Below, in pieces: positions 46,401 through 54,526 of a stretch of DNA of 64,000 nucleotides; within the stretch, counting starts at the first letter, position 1; each line of letters starts with the position of its first letter. Source of the DNA: Paenibacillus sp. KS-LC4 (GTDB lineage: Bacteria; Bacillota; Bacilli; Paenibacillales; Paenibacillaceae); NCBI RefSeq assembly GCF_036894955.1, contig NZ_CP145905.1, positions 3,676,501 through 3,740,500 on the forward strand, read 5' to 3'. The notes under the pieces are model-generated. The model searched no databases. It was given only the letters and a program-made list of their open reading frames with translations, and was not told where the DNA came from. The position numbers and the translations under genes are program-made.

Positions 46401-49400
46401 AGCAAAATATACTTATTCGGGTGAATCGAAACGTTGACACCGCCGGCGATCGCCAGCTCACAGCCGCCTTGCTGCAAGCTCTGACAAGCCAGATGAATCG
46501 ACGTCAGCGAGGACGAGCACATCGTATCAACGGCTAGGCTCGGTCCATGCAGGTTGAAGAAATACGACACCCGGTTGGCGATCGACGACGGATTGCCAGA
46601 CAGGGCAAGCGGTCGGCCGAGGAGCGTTTCCTGTGCGCCGTACAGCTGATACTCCTCGTACATCACGCCGACATAGACCCCAACATTGCCGTCAAGCCCG
46701 AGCCCGCGATGCTTGGCGAGCGTCTCGCGCGTATAACCCGCATCTTCCAGCGCCTCGTAGACGGTCTGCATGAACAAGCGCTCCTGCGGGTCCATAATCT
46801 CCGCCTCGCGCGGAGAGATGTTGAAGAACAGCGGATCGAATTGATCCACGCCGTCGATAAATCCGCCCCATTTGCTGTTCGTCTTCCCCGGCTTGCTTTT
46901 GTCCGGGTCAAAATAGAGGCTATGATCCCAGCGTTCTGGAGGAATCTCCGTAATCGAATCCTTGCCTTCCCGCAGATTGTCCCAATATTCTTGAAGGTTG
47001 CGCGCCCCCGGATAACGGCCGGAGACGCCAATGATTGCGACGTCCTGTTCTCCCTTGGCCGCCTTAGCAGGTCGCGCGATCGGTGCTGCATGCACAGCCG
47101 TCGAGCTCGCGGCCAGCCTCGAACGACTGCGGATGCTGACAGCCGGCAGCTCAGGAGCGGTCGCGGCCGTTACCGAAGCGGGAACCGCAGCTCGCTCCTG
47201 CTGTCCGATACCCAGGAGCTGCTGCATGAGAACACGATGGGCGTTCAGGAAGTATCCAGTCAGCTCGCGAAGGTTTTGATATTCAAAGAACAGCGTTTTC
47301 GGCAAGGAGCCAAACGCCTTTTCCAGTTGGTTGGTCAGCTGCATGATCAGAATCGAATCGATGCCGTATTTTTCAAAAGGCGCATGAGCATCAAGCCGGC
47401 TGGCTGGCAGCTTTAGGACAGAAGAGAGCAACGTCTTGAAATACTCGATCGCTTTCACTTCAAAATCGCTTGGAAGGAGAGTCGGATCTTCCTCCAGCCT
47501 AGACATTGGCTCAATTGCTGCTGTCGGCGATATGTTTGCAAAAACAGCGCGGATGCGATCCAGATCGCCTTCCAAGACAACAATTTGCGCTTGCTCGGAA
47601 GCCATACCCAGATACAAGGCGCTAATCCCCGTTGCCGTCTGCATCGGGATCATGCCGAGTGTCTCTCGCAGCGTCTGCTCCGTCTCTTTCCCTACATGCA
47701 TTCCGCCAGCTTGCCAGAGCGGCCAGTTGATCGACAGCGTCCGGCCAGAGCGTTTGCCGCTTGCGACCCGTTCATTGCGATACACTGCAAAAGCATCGAG
47801 GAAGGCATTGGCCGTCGCATAGTCCGCTTGCCCAGGGTTGCCGATAGCTCCAGCCACCGAGGAGAACGTTACGAAGAAGTCGAGCGGCAAATGTTGCGTC
47901 GCCTCATCGAGATAAACGGTACCGACCACCTTGGGGGCCAGCACCTCCTGCCACTCCGCTGACGTCTTCTTAAGGATCAAGTTATCGCGAATTACGCCTG
48001 CGCTGTGCAGAATGCCGTGCAGAGCGCCATGCTCAGCTTGAATGCTCTCGATCAGCTGCACGACCCCCGCGAAGTCGGTCACGTCCACTTGCCTGTAAAC
48101 AACTATTGCGTCCAAGGACCGAAGCTCTGCCTGTTTCTCAGCGCTCAGCGGTCCCCGTCCCGTCAGGATGAGCTTCGCCCCTTTCACTTGCCGTGCGATT
48201 TCGCCAGCAAAAATGCGGCCTAGGCCCCCTGCGCCCCCTGTGAGCAGGTAGACGCCTTGGTTCTTCCACGGCATGCGCAGCACTTCTTCGCTCGGCTCAA
48301 CTTCACTCCAACCTCTTCCCCAGCGCTTGCCGCCTTGATAACGGACGTGTCCGTCGCCTGCACAGCGAGCATTTACTCGCAAGGTCTCCTTAAGGTTGCT
48401 CGCATCTTCAACCTCGATCAGTTGCCCGACAAGGTTTGGATTCTCCAGTTGAGCGGTCTTCAGCAGTGTAGAGAGGCTGGCGAAAACCTGCCCGTCCCCT
48501 TGCGCCGGAACGACGAGCTGCACGAGCGTCTTCCCTTTACGTCTTTCTTGCAAAATCGACCTGATTGCCTCAAACGCATGTGCTGCATAGGCCTCGAAGC
48601 GTTCTGCAAGCCCTATTTCCTCTGTTTGCAAGACCATGCTGCGCATCCCGCTCTGTTCAATCTCAGCGTTTACTTCGCAAAGCATTACCAGATGGTCGGC
48701 AAACACCGTCTGCACAGCTTGCAGATTGATAGGGCGCTCTGTCCAGTCCGGCCTGAGCATCAGCGTCCCCGCCTCTGCTACTTGCTCGCGTCCAACTATG
48801 CGGTAGGAATAGCCCTTCATCCGCACGCGGACGCTTCCGCTTTCGTCGCACAGGTCGAGATCGAGCTTGTGTGCCTTATCCCCTTGCTTGTTACCTTCAC
48901 TGGGGCGCACGAAGGCCCACATCGAAGTGGTGCAAGGCCCGAAAATTTCCAGCTTCTCCAGCGCGAATGGCAGTACCGGCTGGAGCGTCATTTCGTCATT
49001 CAGGAAGCCGATGGCCGATTGCAGAGCCGAGTCCAGCAGGCTCGGGTGCAGGATGAACTGACGAGCGGTACCCGCGACGGCGGCTGGCAGCGTCAAGCGG
49101 GTCAAGATCATCTCCTGCCCAACATAGAGGTGCTTCATCCCTTGGAAGGCTGGACCGTACTCAAAGCCCGCTCGGCGGTACAAGTCATAGCATTCCGCCG
49201 CGCCTCTTTCGCGCTGCCCGCACTGCGCTTGCAGAGAAGCAAGATCGAGTACTGGAGCCTCGACGTCCGACAATGCTGGTGCAGCGCGCCCTTGGCTGTG
49301 TACGATCTCGCCATCCAAGCCGCTGTACACTTCAAATCCGATCTCGCCGTTCTCTTCCGGGAACAGTCCGATCTGCACCGACACCGCATCGTTTTGCGCG

Positions 49401-52400
49401 ATGATCGGACGGGCCCAGACTACATTTTTCAAAGAGATCGACGGCATGTCGGATGCCTGCTCCAGCGCGGCGCGAGCCATTTCCAGATAGGCGACACCCG
49501 GCAGCACCCTCCGTCCTTGCACCTGATGATCGGCCAGGAAAAATTCTCGTCCGGTAAACGTTGAGCAGAAGCGTTGCTCTTTCAGATTGGAGGTATTGCT
49601 GTGCAGCAGCGGATGCAGGCCGGCTGTCAGTATCGAAGCCTCTCCTTCCTCCATCTCCGGCACCCAGAAGCGTTCTCTGGCAAACGGATAGGTCGGCAGA
49701 TGAGCACGGCGCGGTTTCAAATCGGCATAGAGCTCCGACCAGTCAAGTCGCTTTCCCTGCACCCAAAGTTCGGCGATCTCTTGCAGCGGCTTGTTTGCAA
49801 TGCCCTGCGCCTCCTCCTGCCCGGCTCCCAACTGCGACGACAAGAGACCGGGGAGTGTCCGCCCCTCTGCATAGGCCTCAAAATTCTGACGCGCTTCGTC
49901 TATCGAACAGGCCACAAACGCCAGCCGCATCTCTCTTGCATCGCGTCCTGCCTGTAGGGTGTAAGCGATGCTAGCAAGGCTCAGGTTCCGCTCCCGTTCG
50001 AGGAAGACCGCCATCGTGGCTGCATACGTCCGCAGTTGTTCCTCCGTCATGGCAGACAGCACAAAGAGCAGCGGCGTATCCACTTCTCCCGCTGCCGAAG
50101 CCAGACTTTCTTTTTCCAAATGCTCTTCGATGACAACATGCGCGTTCGTCCCGCTGAATCCGAAAGAGCTCACTCCGGCACGGAGCGGCATCCCGGCTGG
50201 CACCTCCCATGGAATCAGATCCGTATTAATGAAAAAAGGACTCTTCGCGAGCCGAATGTGCTCGTTCAATTCGCTAAAATGCACCGTCGGCGGCATCTGT
50301 CGATGCTTCATAGCCAGCAGTACCTTGATTACCCCCGCCACTCCGGCTGCCGTCAGCAGGTGTCCGATGTTGCTTTTCACCGAACCGAGAGCGCAATAGC
50401 TGGTTTTTTCCGTGAAGTGCCTGAAGGACTCGGTCAGCGCCTCTACTTCAATCGGATCACCCAGCTTCGTGCCCGTCCCATGCGCTTCGATCAGGGAGAT
50501 CGTCTCCGGGTCGATGCCAAATCGCTTATACACGTCCTGCTCCAGTTGGATCTGCGAATTGACGCTCGGCGCGGTGATCCCGTTCGTCTTGCCGTCCTGG
50601 TTGACGCCCCAGCCGCGAATCACGCCATAGATCGGATCTTCGTCCCGCACAGCATCTGCAAGGCGCTTGAGCACCAAAACGCCGACACCCTCCCCCGGCA
50701 CAAAGCCGTTGGCGCGCGTATCAAACGAATAGCAGCGTCCGTCGGGCGACAACATGCCCGCCTTGCTCGTCATGATATGTAAGGAAGGCCCCGCAGCCGC
50801 ATATACCCCGCCGCTCAATGCCAAGTCGCTCGTGCCGAGCAGCAGGCTGTTGCAGGCTTCGGCCATTGCCACCAGCGAGGAAGAGCATGCGGTGTCGATT
50901 GCAAGACAAGGGCCTTTGAGGTTGAGCAGATACGAAATCCGGGCGCTGAGTATGGAGGAAGCCGCTCCCATCAGCCCTTGAGCGTTCAAGCCTTGATGAT
51001 TCAGCGCCTGTCCGTAGTCGTTCGTGCCGCAGCCGACGAACACGCCAGTTCGGCTGCCCGACAGAGTGGACGGCGCGATGCCGGCGTCTTCGATGGCCAG
51101 CCATGCGCTCTCCAAGAACAGCCGCTGCTGCGGGTCCATCAACTCCGCTTCGGCAGGCGAGATGTTGAAGAACAGCGGGTCGAACTTGTCCGCATCCTCC
51201 AGAACGCCCATCCACTTGGAGTAGGTTTTGCCCGGTGTGCTCGGGTCCGGTGAGTAGTGCTCGTCGAGCGACCAACGCGTCCCCGGAATTTCGGAGATGC
51301 AGTCGCGGCCTTGTGCGAGATTGTTCCAGAACTCGCCTGCATTTTTGGACTTAGGGAATTGACCGCTCAGCCCAATGATCGCAATCGCCGCCCCTTCAAA
51401 GCTCGGCACCGCTTGTGCACCAGCTGCCGAAACGGACGCGGACTGACGGGATTCCAGATGCTCACACGCCTTGCGCATCAGCAATTCTGCCACAGTGCTC
51501 ACATGTCGCTGCTGCCAAGACTCATACGGTGTGCCCTGCACCCACCTGTTGAACGCCCCCATCGCCGGACCGCAGAATATCTGAAAATTATCCCGCTCCT
51601 GCTCATCCCCTTGCAGAGTCGCCTGTGCGGAATGGGCAAAATACCACTTAAAGATCAGCCCCATCTTGAAACGCGAGTTCTCGGCCGCCTCTTCAAGCTG
51701 CTCCGGATGTTTGGTGCGCTTGTAAGCGCAGACGAGATCCCAGACTTCCCCAAGCGTCTTCTTAAAATATTTCGTTTCGATCTCATGGCGGATCGACAGC
51801 GGAATTTCGTCGATCGAGTTGTATTGGTGGAACAGCTGGTGCAGCTTGTTGGCGCGGGCGGCAAACTGGGTATTTTTCTTCAACACCTGCACCTTTGCGC
51901 CGATCTCAAACATATCGCCTGCAACCGTGATCGCTGTGTCGTGGATCGAAACGGACTGCAGCAGATCCTTGACGACTGGATGGGCCCCGCTCTCCACCGT
52001 GCATTGATTGATCGATCCTGTGAAAATAAAATCAGCCCCGAGCATGAAGGCAGACGCGACCGCTTCCGGCGTGCCGATCCCTCCGCCGCAGCCGATGAGA
52101 ATCTCCTCTTGGTAACAGTACTGATGCTGGAGCTGATCTTTGAGCGCACGGATGGCGGGCAGGAGAGAGAACGATACGCCTTGGTTCGTGTGACCGCCCG
52201 AGTCTGCTTCGATCGCGAGGTCGTCGACCAGCGGAATCGTTCGTGACAAGGCGGCTTCTTCCTCGCTGATCAGGCCGTAGCGCAGCAGTTGCTGGACGAA
52301 CGGCTCCGGCGGCGGCGAGAGAAACACACGCGCCGTGTCCAGATGTGAGCATTTGGCGATCAGTCGGCGCGGAAAGATCAGACGTCCGTTTTGACGAGAC

Positions 52401-52927
52401 AGACCCTTAAGGCGCAGATAGACCAGCGGGAGCGTTGGAGCGGAGAAGGCGGACACTTCGATCGCCTTTACCCTATACGCGACGTACAATTCCGCGGTAC
52501 GCCGCTCTTCGTCCGGGTCGTTCAGGTTGGCGATCAGGCACATGCCATACGGCTTGTCCGAGCCTAGCCGTGCCTGAAGGCGCTGTAGAACGGGTTCCAG
52601 TTCCTGCACCTGAAAACCGGCGCTGCCAAAAAAAGCAAGCAGTCTGGCCTGCCCCATGCGCACCACCATCTCCTCTGATGCGATCCCTCGATACATTGAG
52701 CCGGAAAAGTAACTCCAAATGGTGCGGTATCTCGTTTGGAACAACGGATGGCCTAGAGATTGCGGCTGCAAGCGAACCGCCGGATCAACAAACAGTTCGC
52801 GCACAGCATTCGCAGGGGGGGCGGACATTTGCAACTCGTGGGACCGAGCCTGTGCAAGGGCTTGTTTGGCCTCTTCAGGGCTGATCTCTTTGGCTTCAAG
52901 CGCACGTAATATGTCTTGTATCTTCAT
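40484..52927 (-). CDS. trans-AT polyketide synthase PKS2: ER-KS-DH-KR-ACP / KS-KR-ACP / KS-MT
   Basis: A 4147-residue PKS. Order by residue: helical docking-like start (1-28); PfaD/PksE-type FMN enoylreductase (~50-500); KSc (513, Cys681 in DTACSSS); DH (1104-1378, HQVQGRRVLP intact); KR (GVYLLTGGAGGLG at ~1556); ACP (Ser1858, GIDSILI); KSd (1962, Cys2137 in DTMCSSS); DH remnant (~2610-2632); KR (~2860); ACP (Ser3169, GFDSISL); KSe (3257, Cys3417 in TAACSSG, divergent); SAM C-methyltransferase (~3837-4110, LLDIGCGHGTDVI). No AT domain is present. The ER, DH and KR of the first module together predict full beta-reduction; module two gives a hydroxyl; module three methylates the alpha carbon and finishes on the ACP opening PKS3. 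KRc has the B-type aspartate (VIRDN). GAGGGG precedes the ATG. One continuous frame with no break. Confidence 0.95.
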   Translation of the reverse strand: MKIQDILRALEAKEISPEEAKQALAQARSHELQMSAPPANAVRELFVDPAVRLQPQSLGHPLFQTRYRTIWSYFSGSMYRGIASEEMVVRMGQARLLAFFGSAGFQVQELEPVLQRLQARLGSDKPYGMCLIANLNDPDEERRTAELYVAYRVKAIEVSAFSAPTLPLVYLRLKGLSRQNGRLIFPRRLIAKCSHLDTARVFLSPPPEPFVQQLLRYGLISEEEAALSRTIPLVDDLAIEADSGGHTNQGVSFSLLPAIRALKDQLQHQYCYQEEILIGCGGGIGTPEAVASAFMLGADFIFTGSINQCTVESGAHPVVKDLLQSVSIHDTAITVAGDMFEIGAKVQVLKKNTQFAARANKLHQLFHQYNSIDEIPLSIRHEIETKYFKKTLGEVWDLVCAYKRTKHPEQLEEAAENSRFKMGLIFKWYFAHSAQATLQGDEQERDNFQIFCGPAMGAFNRWVQGTPYESWQQRHVSTVAELLMRKACEHLESRQSASVSAAGAQAVPSFEGAAIAIIGLSGQFPKSKNAGEFWNNLAQGRDCISEIPGTRWSLDEHYSPDPSTPGKTYSKWMGVLEDADKFDPLFFNISPAEAELMDPQQRLFLESAWLAIEDAGIAPSTLSGSRTGVFVGCGTNDYGQALNHQGLNAQGLMGAASSILSARISYLLNLKGPCLAIDTACSSSLVAMAEACNSLLLGTSDLALSGGVYAAAGPSLHIMTSKAGMLSPDGRCYSFDTRANGFVPGEGVGVLVLKRLADAVRDEDPIYGVIRGWGVNQDGKTNGITAPSVNSQIQLEQDVYKRFGIDPETISLIEAHGTGTKLGDPIEVEALTESFRHFTEKTSYCALGSVKSNIGHLLTAAGVAGVIKVLLAMKHRQMPPTVHFSELNEHIRLAKSPFFINTDLIPWEVPAGMPLRAGVSSFGFSGTNAHVVIEEHLEKESLASAAGEVDTPLLFVLSAMTEEQLRTYAATMAVFLERERNLSLASIAYTLQAGRDAREMRLAFVACSIDEARQNFEAYAEGRTLPGLLSSQLGAGQEEAQGIANKPLQEIAELWVQGKRLDWSELYADLKPRRAHLPTYPFARERFWVPEMEEGEASILTAGLHPLLHSNTSNLKEQRFCSTFTGREFFLADHQVQGRRVLPGVAYLEMARAALEQASDMPSISLKNVVWARPIIAQNDAVSVQIGLFPEENGEIGFEVYSGLDGEIVHSQGRAAPALSDVEAPVLDLASLQAQCGQRERGAAECYDLYRRAGFEYGPAFQGMKHLYVGQEMILTRLTLPAAVAGTARQFILHPSLLDSALQSAIGFLNDEMTLQPVLPFALEKLEIFGPCTTSMWAFVRPSEGNKQGDKAHKLDLDLCDESGSVRVRMKGYSYRIVGREQVAEAGTLMLRPDWTERPINLQAVQTVFADHLVMLCEVNAEIEQSGMRSMVLQTEEIGLAERFEAYAAHAFEAIRSILQERRKGKTLVQLVVPAQGDGQVFASLSTLLKTAQLENPNLVGQLIEVEDASNLKETLRVNARCAGDGHVRYQGGKRWGRGWSEVEPSEEVLRMPWKNQGVYLLTGGAGGLGRIFAGEIARQVKGAKLILTGRGPLSAEKQAELRSLDAIVVYRQVDVTDFAGVVQLIESIQAEHGALHGILHSAGVIRDNLILKKTSAEWQEVLAPKVVGTVYLDEATQHLPLDFFVTFSSVAGAIGNPGQADYATANAFLDAFAVYRNERVASGKRSGRTLSINWPLWQAGGMHVGKETEQTLRETLGMIPMQTATGISALYLGMASEQAQIVVLEGDLDRIRAVFANISPTAAIEPMSRLEEDPTLLPSDFEVKAIEYFKTLLSSVLKLPASRLDAHAPFEKYGIDSILIMQLTNQLEKAFGSLPKTLFFEYQNLRELTGYFLNAHRVLMQQLLGIGQQERAAVPASVTAATAPELPAVSIRSRSRLAASSTAVHAAPIARPAKAAKGEQDVAIIGVSGRYPGARNLQEYWDNLREGKDSITEIPPERWDHSLYFDPDKSKPGKTNSKWGGFIDGVDQFDPLFFNISPREAEIMDPQERLFMQTVYEALEDAGYTRETLAKHRGLGLDGNVGVYVGVMYEEYQLYGAQETLLGRPLALSGNPSSIANRVSYFFNLHGPSLAVDTMCSSSLTSIHLACQSLQQGGCELAIAGGVNVSIHPNKYILLGQGKFASSKGRCESFGEGGDGYVPGEGVGAVLLKPLSKAIEDGDQIHGVIKASAINHGGKTNGYTVPNPNAQANVIEQALRQAGLDPSMVSYIEAHGTGTSLGDPIEIAGLSKAFQAKADGKQPSCAIGSAKSNIGHCESAAGIAGVTKVLLQMKHGQLAPSLHAKVLNPNIDFEATPFVVQQELGEWKRPLVEIGGQVREVPRIAGISSFGAGGSNAHVIIEEYVPAESLRTFVEVTPQNPAVIVLSAKNEERLQELAAQLLHAIETQPFTDADLADIAYTLQIGREAHDARMALLVDSLQDLATKLRACVSGQEDVPALYRGHVKANRDTLTLFLADEELQEAIEKWIQRRKHVKLVDLWVKGLELDWNKLYGEHKPRRISLPTYPFAKQRYWVPKGMMGAARALMSSSVVENLEVLAPVSTNLQARVQEVSDGMLNIELCDAQGNICVRLTGLQAEPVQAKPVQAKPANAKKQLECFELMTFREIWQEQSLPSVTARNAGTLVCFLSDPALQRTVRETLKSLSPSLQVEFIAQGSSIPESFQRMQEEHRDVFGMLYLWPLEDKALIREYSIIVNILKSLDDSGLKPERLLLAGQFENGVERSYCESWIGFERSLGLVLPNTKVMAVLHAGSFSLQDWMLLLWRELHAPQAQSILYESGKRHICAVHPTRLEAGGRKVRVGGTYLITGGLGALGYLFAEHLAQKQPVNLILTGRSELDEEKRSKLSELEMLGSQVFYLQADVCDEEQMRAGLVRARDRFGPLHGVLHAAGLSGDESLFAKDIKAFEQVLSPKIAGTLLLGELLAEETDLDFVCYFSSTSAVLGDFGSCDYAIGNRFQMAYAQHRHEQRLPGQTLVINWPLWREGGMALDEGEITANYLKSSGQRFLEAKEGVELFDLILSQNDVQQLVLVGQPSRVKRFLGIAEQASTAVQPTASPTVSLSSGTAMRPELQGFSLEQCIEWDLKEQVSQILKISRDELDVEENLVDFGFDSISLAELGNRLSKSYGLEVTPTMFFSHSTMEKLTLHFLREHEALMTEHYLEPTAEPASEATIGTDVAPARQEVAVTKEIFVPPATSSVHEPIAVIGMSGRFPQADNVQDFWQNLKAGKNVITEIPTDRWDWQSDYEEGKITSKWGGFVKDIDCFDPLFFEISPREAAYMDPKQRLFLEEAWHALEDASYMGDQIRGKLCGVYVGVEEGEYGFLTGDGGSLNGNQNATLAARIAYALDLKGPNLALTAACSSGLVALHQACQALRAGDCDVALAGGVNLLISPMIYKGMSKIDMLSPDGHSYVFDSRANGLVPSEAVAVVVLKPLSKAIADHDQIYGCITATGVNYNGQSNGITSPNPDAQAELIRSVYDRYEIDSSDVQFVMSHSTGSKLGDPVEIQALTSAFRKPGAQARNCALSSIKPLIGHTFAASGIVSLISMLMAMRERTLLGLHGFESSSEYIRFEESPFVVSTANRAWTTQEGRPRVGAISTTGISGTNAHAVIEEYIPTAMAVQIVRPDAAQQLVILSARNHDRLQQLAARLSEHLASEAGQFLTLAQIAYTLQVGREPMKKRAVFIVSSKEELLQRLQKYITSSVVDETRPAPDRHQARALVEAALQEHNLEQLAALWLSGCKVPWQRLHDGKNVQRVSLPTYPFVKRRCWLDGAKPQVKKFAISNKAAEFYTRIVENGDSGFQEEYLTFCPFEEKIPGFSISRVYLNPEQYPAELEMVRSKQIEMRRVLFSRGDFQRAQALLDIGCGHGTDVIQLAKRYPHLKTQGFTITEAQADLGNRRIQELDLDKQAVIFHGDSSKDRFPGRYDIIIGIEVSCHVPGKQGLFKNMSSALNEGGQVLMMDFVANLCGAIADPSIDIYIPTVQDWIDLLAEHHLVLDEVIDVSKQVANSLHDLEHEENTKGLPEVVQNSIRNFANSSIALEKGWISYCLFVISKNSAFSSAELRELNAKQMSNRTPYPEARRHMLQQI
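40600..41420 (-). other. C-methyltransferase domain at the C-terminus of PKS2
   Basis: SAM-binding motif I LLDIGCGHGTDV (residue ~3916) with downstream GRYDIIIGIEVSCHV and GGQVLMMDFVA. It sits directly behind KSe with no carrier after it; the matching ACP is the first domain of PKS3. It should transfer a methyl group to the alpha carbon of the KSe product. Confidence 0.85.
44983..45030 (-). repeat. 15-base tandem repeat in a PKS2 linker
   Basis: Three imperfect copies encode QAEP/VQAKP/VQAKP between the DH remnant and the KR of module two. Linker expansion with no domain function. Confidence 0.7.
51427..52927 (-). other. enoylreductase domain fused to the N-terminus of PKS2
   Basis: Residues ~50-500 form a PfaD/PksE-like 2-nitropropane-dioxygenase-fold flavoenzyme: DDLAIEADSGGHTNQG and the flavin-phosphate motif GCGGGIGTPEAVASAFMLGAD. 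In most trans-AT clusters this enzyme is free-standing or fused to an acyltransferase. Here it leads straight into KSc. Confidence 0.9.
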
Positions 52928-52980
52928 TTGAACCCCTCTTTTACAGCAAAATGTATGGTCGCAAGCACGGCGAGTGCTTG

Positions 52981-53730
52981 TTAATTTCCGAACAGAGAGA
53001 TGATTCTGTCCTTCACTTCCGGTTCATGGAATGTTTTTTCATGCATGGCCATCTCTTGCTCAATCACGCGAGGCAGTTCCTCTCGAATCGGTCGGACCAG
53101 ATGGTCCTTCAAGGTGATCAGCGACACTTTCGGTTTTTCCGCCAGTTGACGCGCCAGCTGCAACGCTCGGTTCATCACATCTTCACGCGGAACGATGGGG
53201 AACGGGACGCCCCGTTTTTCCAAATCGGCGCCTCTGTAATTGTTGGCGCTCATCAGCATCTCTTCTCCGAGGGGGAAGCCCAACTTCCTCGGCACGATGT
53301 AGGTAGCTCCCATGCCGGGTGTAAATCCAAAACGCATAAAATTGGTCGTGTACACGCTCTCGCGGCTCAAGATCACAAAGTCAGCAAACAGCCCTACGAC
53401 AAACCCACCGCCGATTGCGTGCCCTTGCATCGCGGCAATCACCGGAACCTTGCACTCCAAGGCGAGCGCGTAGACGTTCACATCGGTGAACCTGCCTCTT
53501 CCTTCATGAATCGCCAGCAGCCCCTCCATCGTGCCGCCGGAGCAAAAGTAATTGCCATAGCCGGTGAGGATGACCGCCTTGCAGCGTTCATTCGCGGCAA
53601 TATCCTCGAACGCTTCGATCAGGCCGCGTACCAACCCCTCGGTAAAAGTATTTTTCTGATCCCGATCCTGCAAGGTCACCTGCACGATACCCTTCTCGAT
53701 CTCTCTGCACTCTACCACTGGATTCGTCAT
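52981..53730 (-). CDS. enoyl-CoA hydratase-like decarboxylase of the beta-branching cassette (PksI-like)
   Basis: A 249-residue crotonase-fold protein starting at ATG 53730 with GGAGG close upstream (a GTG at 53742 is less well placed). It shows ECH2 features: NYFCSGGTMEGLL (oxyanion loop region) and GHAIGGGFVVGLFADFVI. In bacillaene-type cassettes this enzyme decarboxylates the 3-methylglutaconyl-ACP intermediate to leave a beta-methyl branch. Fifth member of the cassette, directly before PKS2. Confidence 0.88.
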   Translation of the reverse strand: MTNPVVECREIEKGIVQVTLQDRDQKNTFTEGLVRGLIEAFEDIAANERCKAVILTGYGNYFCSGGTMEGLLAIHEGRGRFTDVNVYALALECKVPVIAAMQGHAIGGGFVVGLFADFVILSRESVYTTNFMRFGFTPGMGATYIVPRKLGFPLGEEMLMSANNYRGADLEKRGVPFPIVPREDVMNRALQLARQLAEKPKVSLITLKDHLVRPIREELPRVIEQEMAMHEKTFHEPEVKDRIISLFGN

Positions 53731-53752
53731 GTTCTCCTCCACTTTGCATTGA

Positions 53753-54526
53753 TCAGCTATCCCACGGGAATTGCCCCGTTTCGATAAAACGGAAAATCAG
53801 CTCTTGGTTGCGCGGATCAGCAAACACTTCCCGGTTCGCTTCAAGCGCCAACGGCTTGGCGCGTTGCAGATCGTCTGGCAAGCTGTTCATCAAGCGCTTG
53901 TATCGCTCGATACCGCGCCTCGGCACATAGCGCAGCCGCATGAGATGCTTGCGAAGCAAGGTCTCGCTCTCAGCATCGCAGGCATCGACTAGCCCCCACT
54001 CCACGGCTTTTCGGACGTTGATTGGCTGCGTCATCAGCGTCAAATAGTTTGCCTTCTGGAAACCGATTCGCCGGATCAAAAACGGCAGCACGCAAGCTGG
54101 AAGAAGTCCGAAGAGCAATTCGGACAAGGAGAACTCCGCCGTTTCATCCGCCAGCACGATATCGCAGGCAGCAACAAACCCAACGCCACCTGCATTAACC
54201 TTGCCGCGGACATGCGATATGGTGATAAACGGGCCCGTCGCCAGATCGAGCCACAGGCCATACAGCGGCTCCGGTGACGGATTGAGGCTCTGTCCGCTCG
54301 CTTTTTTCTCATACAGCTCTTGAAAATCAGCCCCGTAGCAAAACACGTCCGGCAACCCCTCCAGCACGAGGATTGATGCCTGCTCCCTACAGTGATCAAT
54401 CACCTGGCGACACTCATACACCAAGCGCTCATTGATTGTGTTCTTCGCCTCGGGACGGTTGAACTGCAAAAAGCACACCGGGCCTTGTATCCGCACCTGG
54501 ATCGTCTCGTAGGCAGCCGTATTCAT
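53753..54526 (-). CDS. enoyl-CoA hydratase-like dehydratase of the beta-branching cassette (PksH-like)
   Basis: About 257 residues, starting at ATG 54526, which overlaps the HMGS stop as TGATG. Crotonase motifs are FCYGADFQELY and GKVNAGGVGFVAACDIV. ECH1 dehydrates the 3-hydroxy-3-methylglutaryl-ACP intermediate formed by HMGS. Order pksF-pksG-pksH-pksI is the same as in the B. subtilis bacillaene cluster. ECH1 and ECH2 are told apart by cassette order and the FCxGADF loop. Confidence 0.87.
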   Translation of the reverse strand: MNTAAYETIQVRIQGPVCFLQFNRPEAKNTINERLVYECRQVIDHCREQASILVLEGLPDVFCYGADFQELYEKKASGQSLNPSPEPLYGLWLDLATGPFITISHVRGKVNAGGVGFVAACDIVLADETAEFSLSELLFGLLPACVLPFLIRRIGFQKANYLTLMTQPINVRKAVEWGLVDACDAESETLLRKHLMRLRYVPRRGIERYKRLMNSLPDDLQRAKPLALEANREVFADPRNQELIFRFIETGQFPWDS

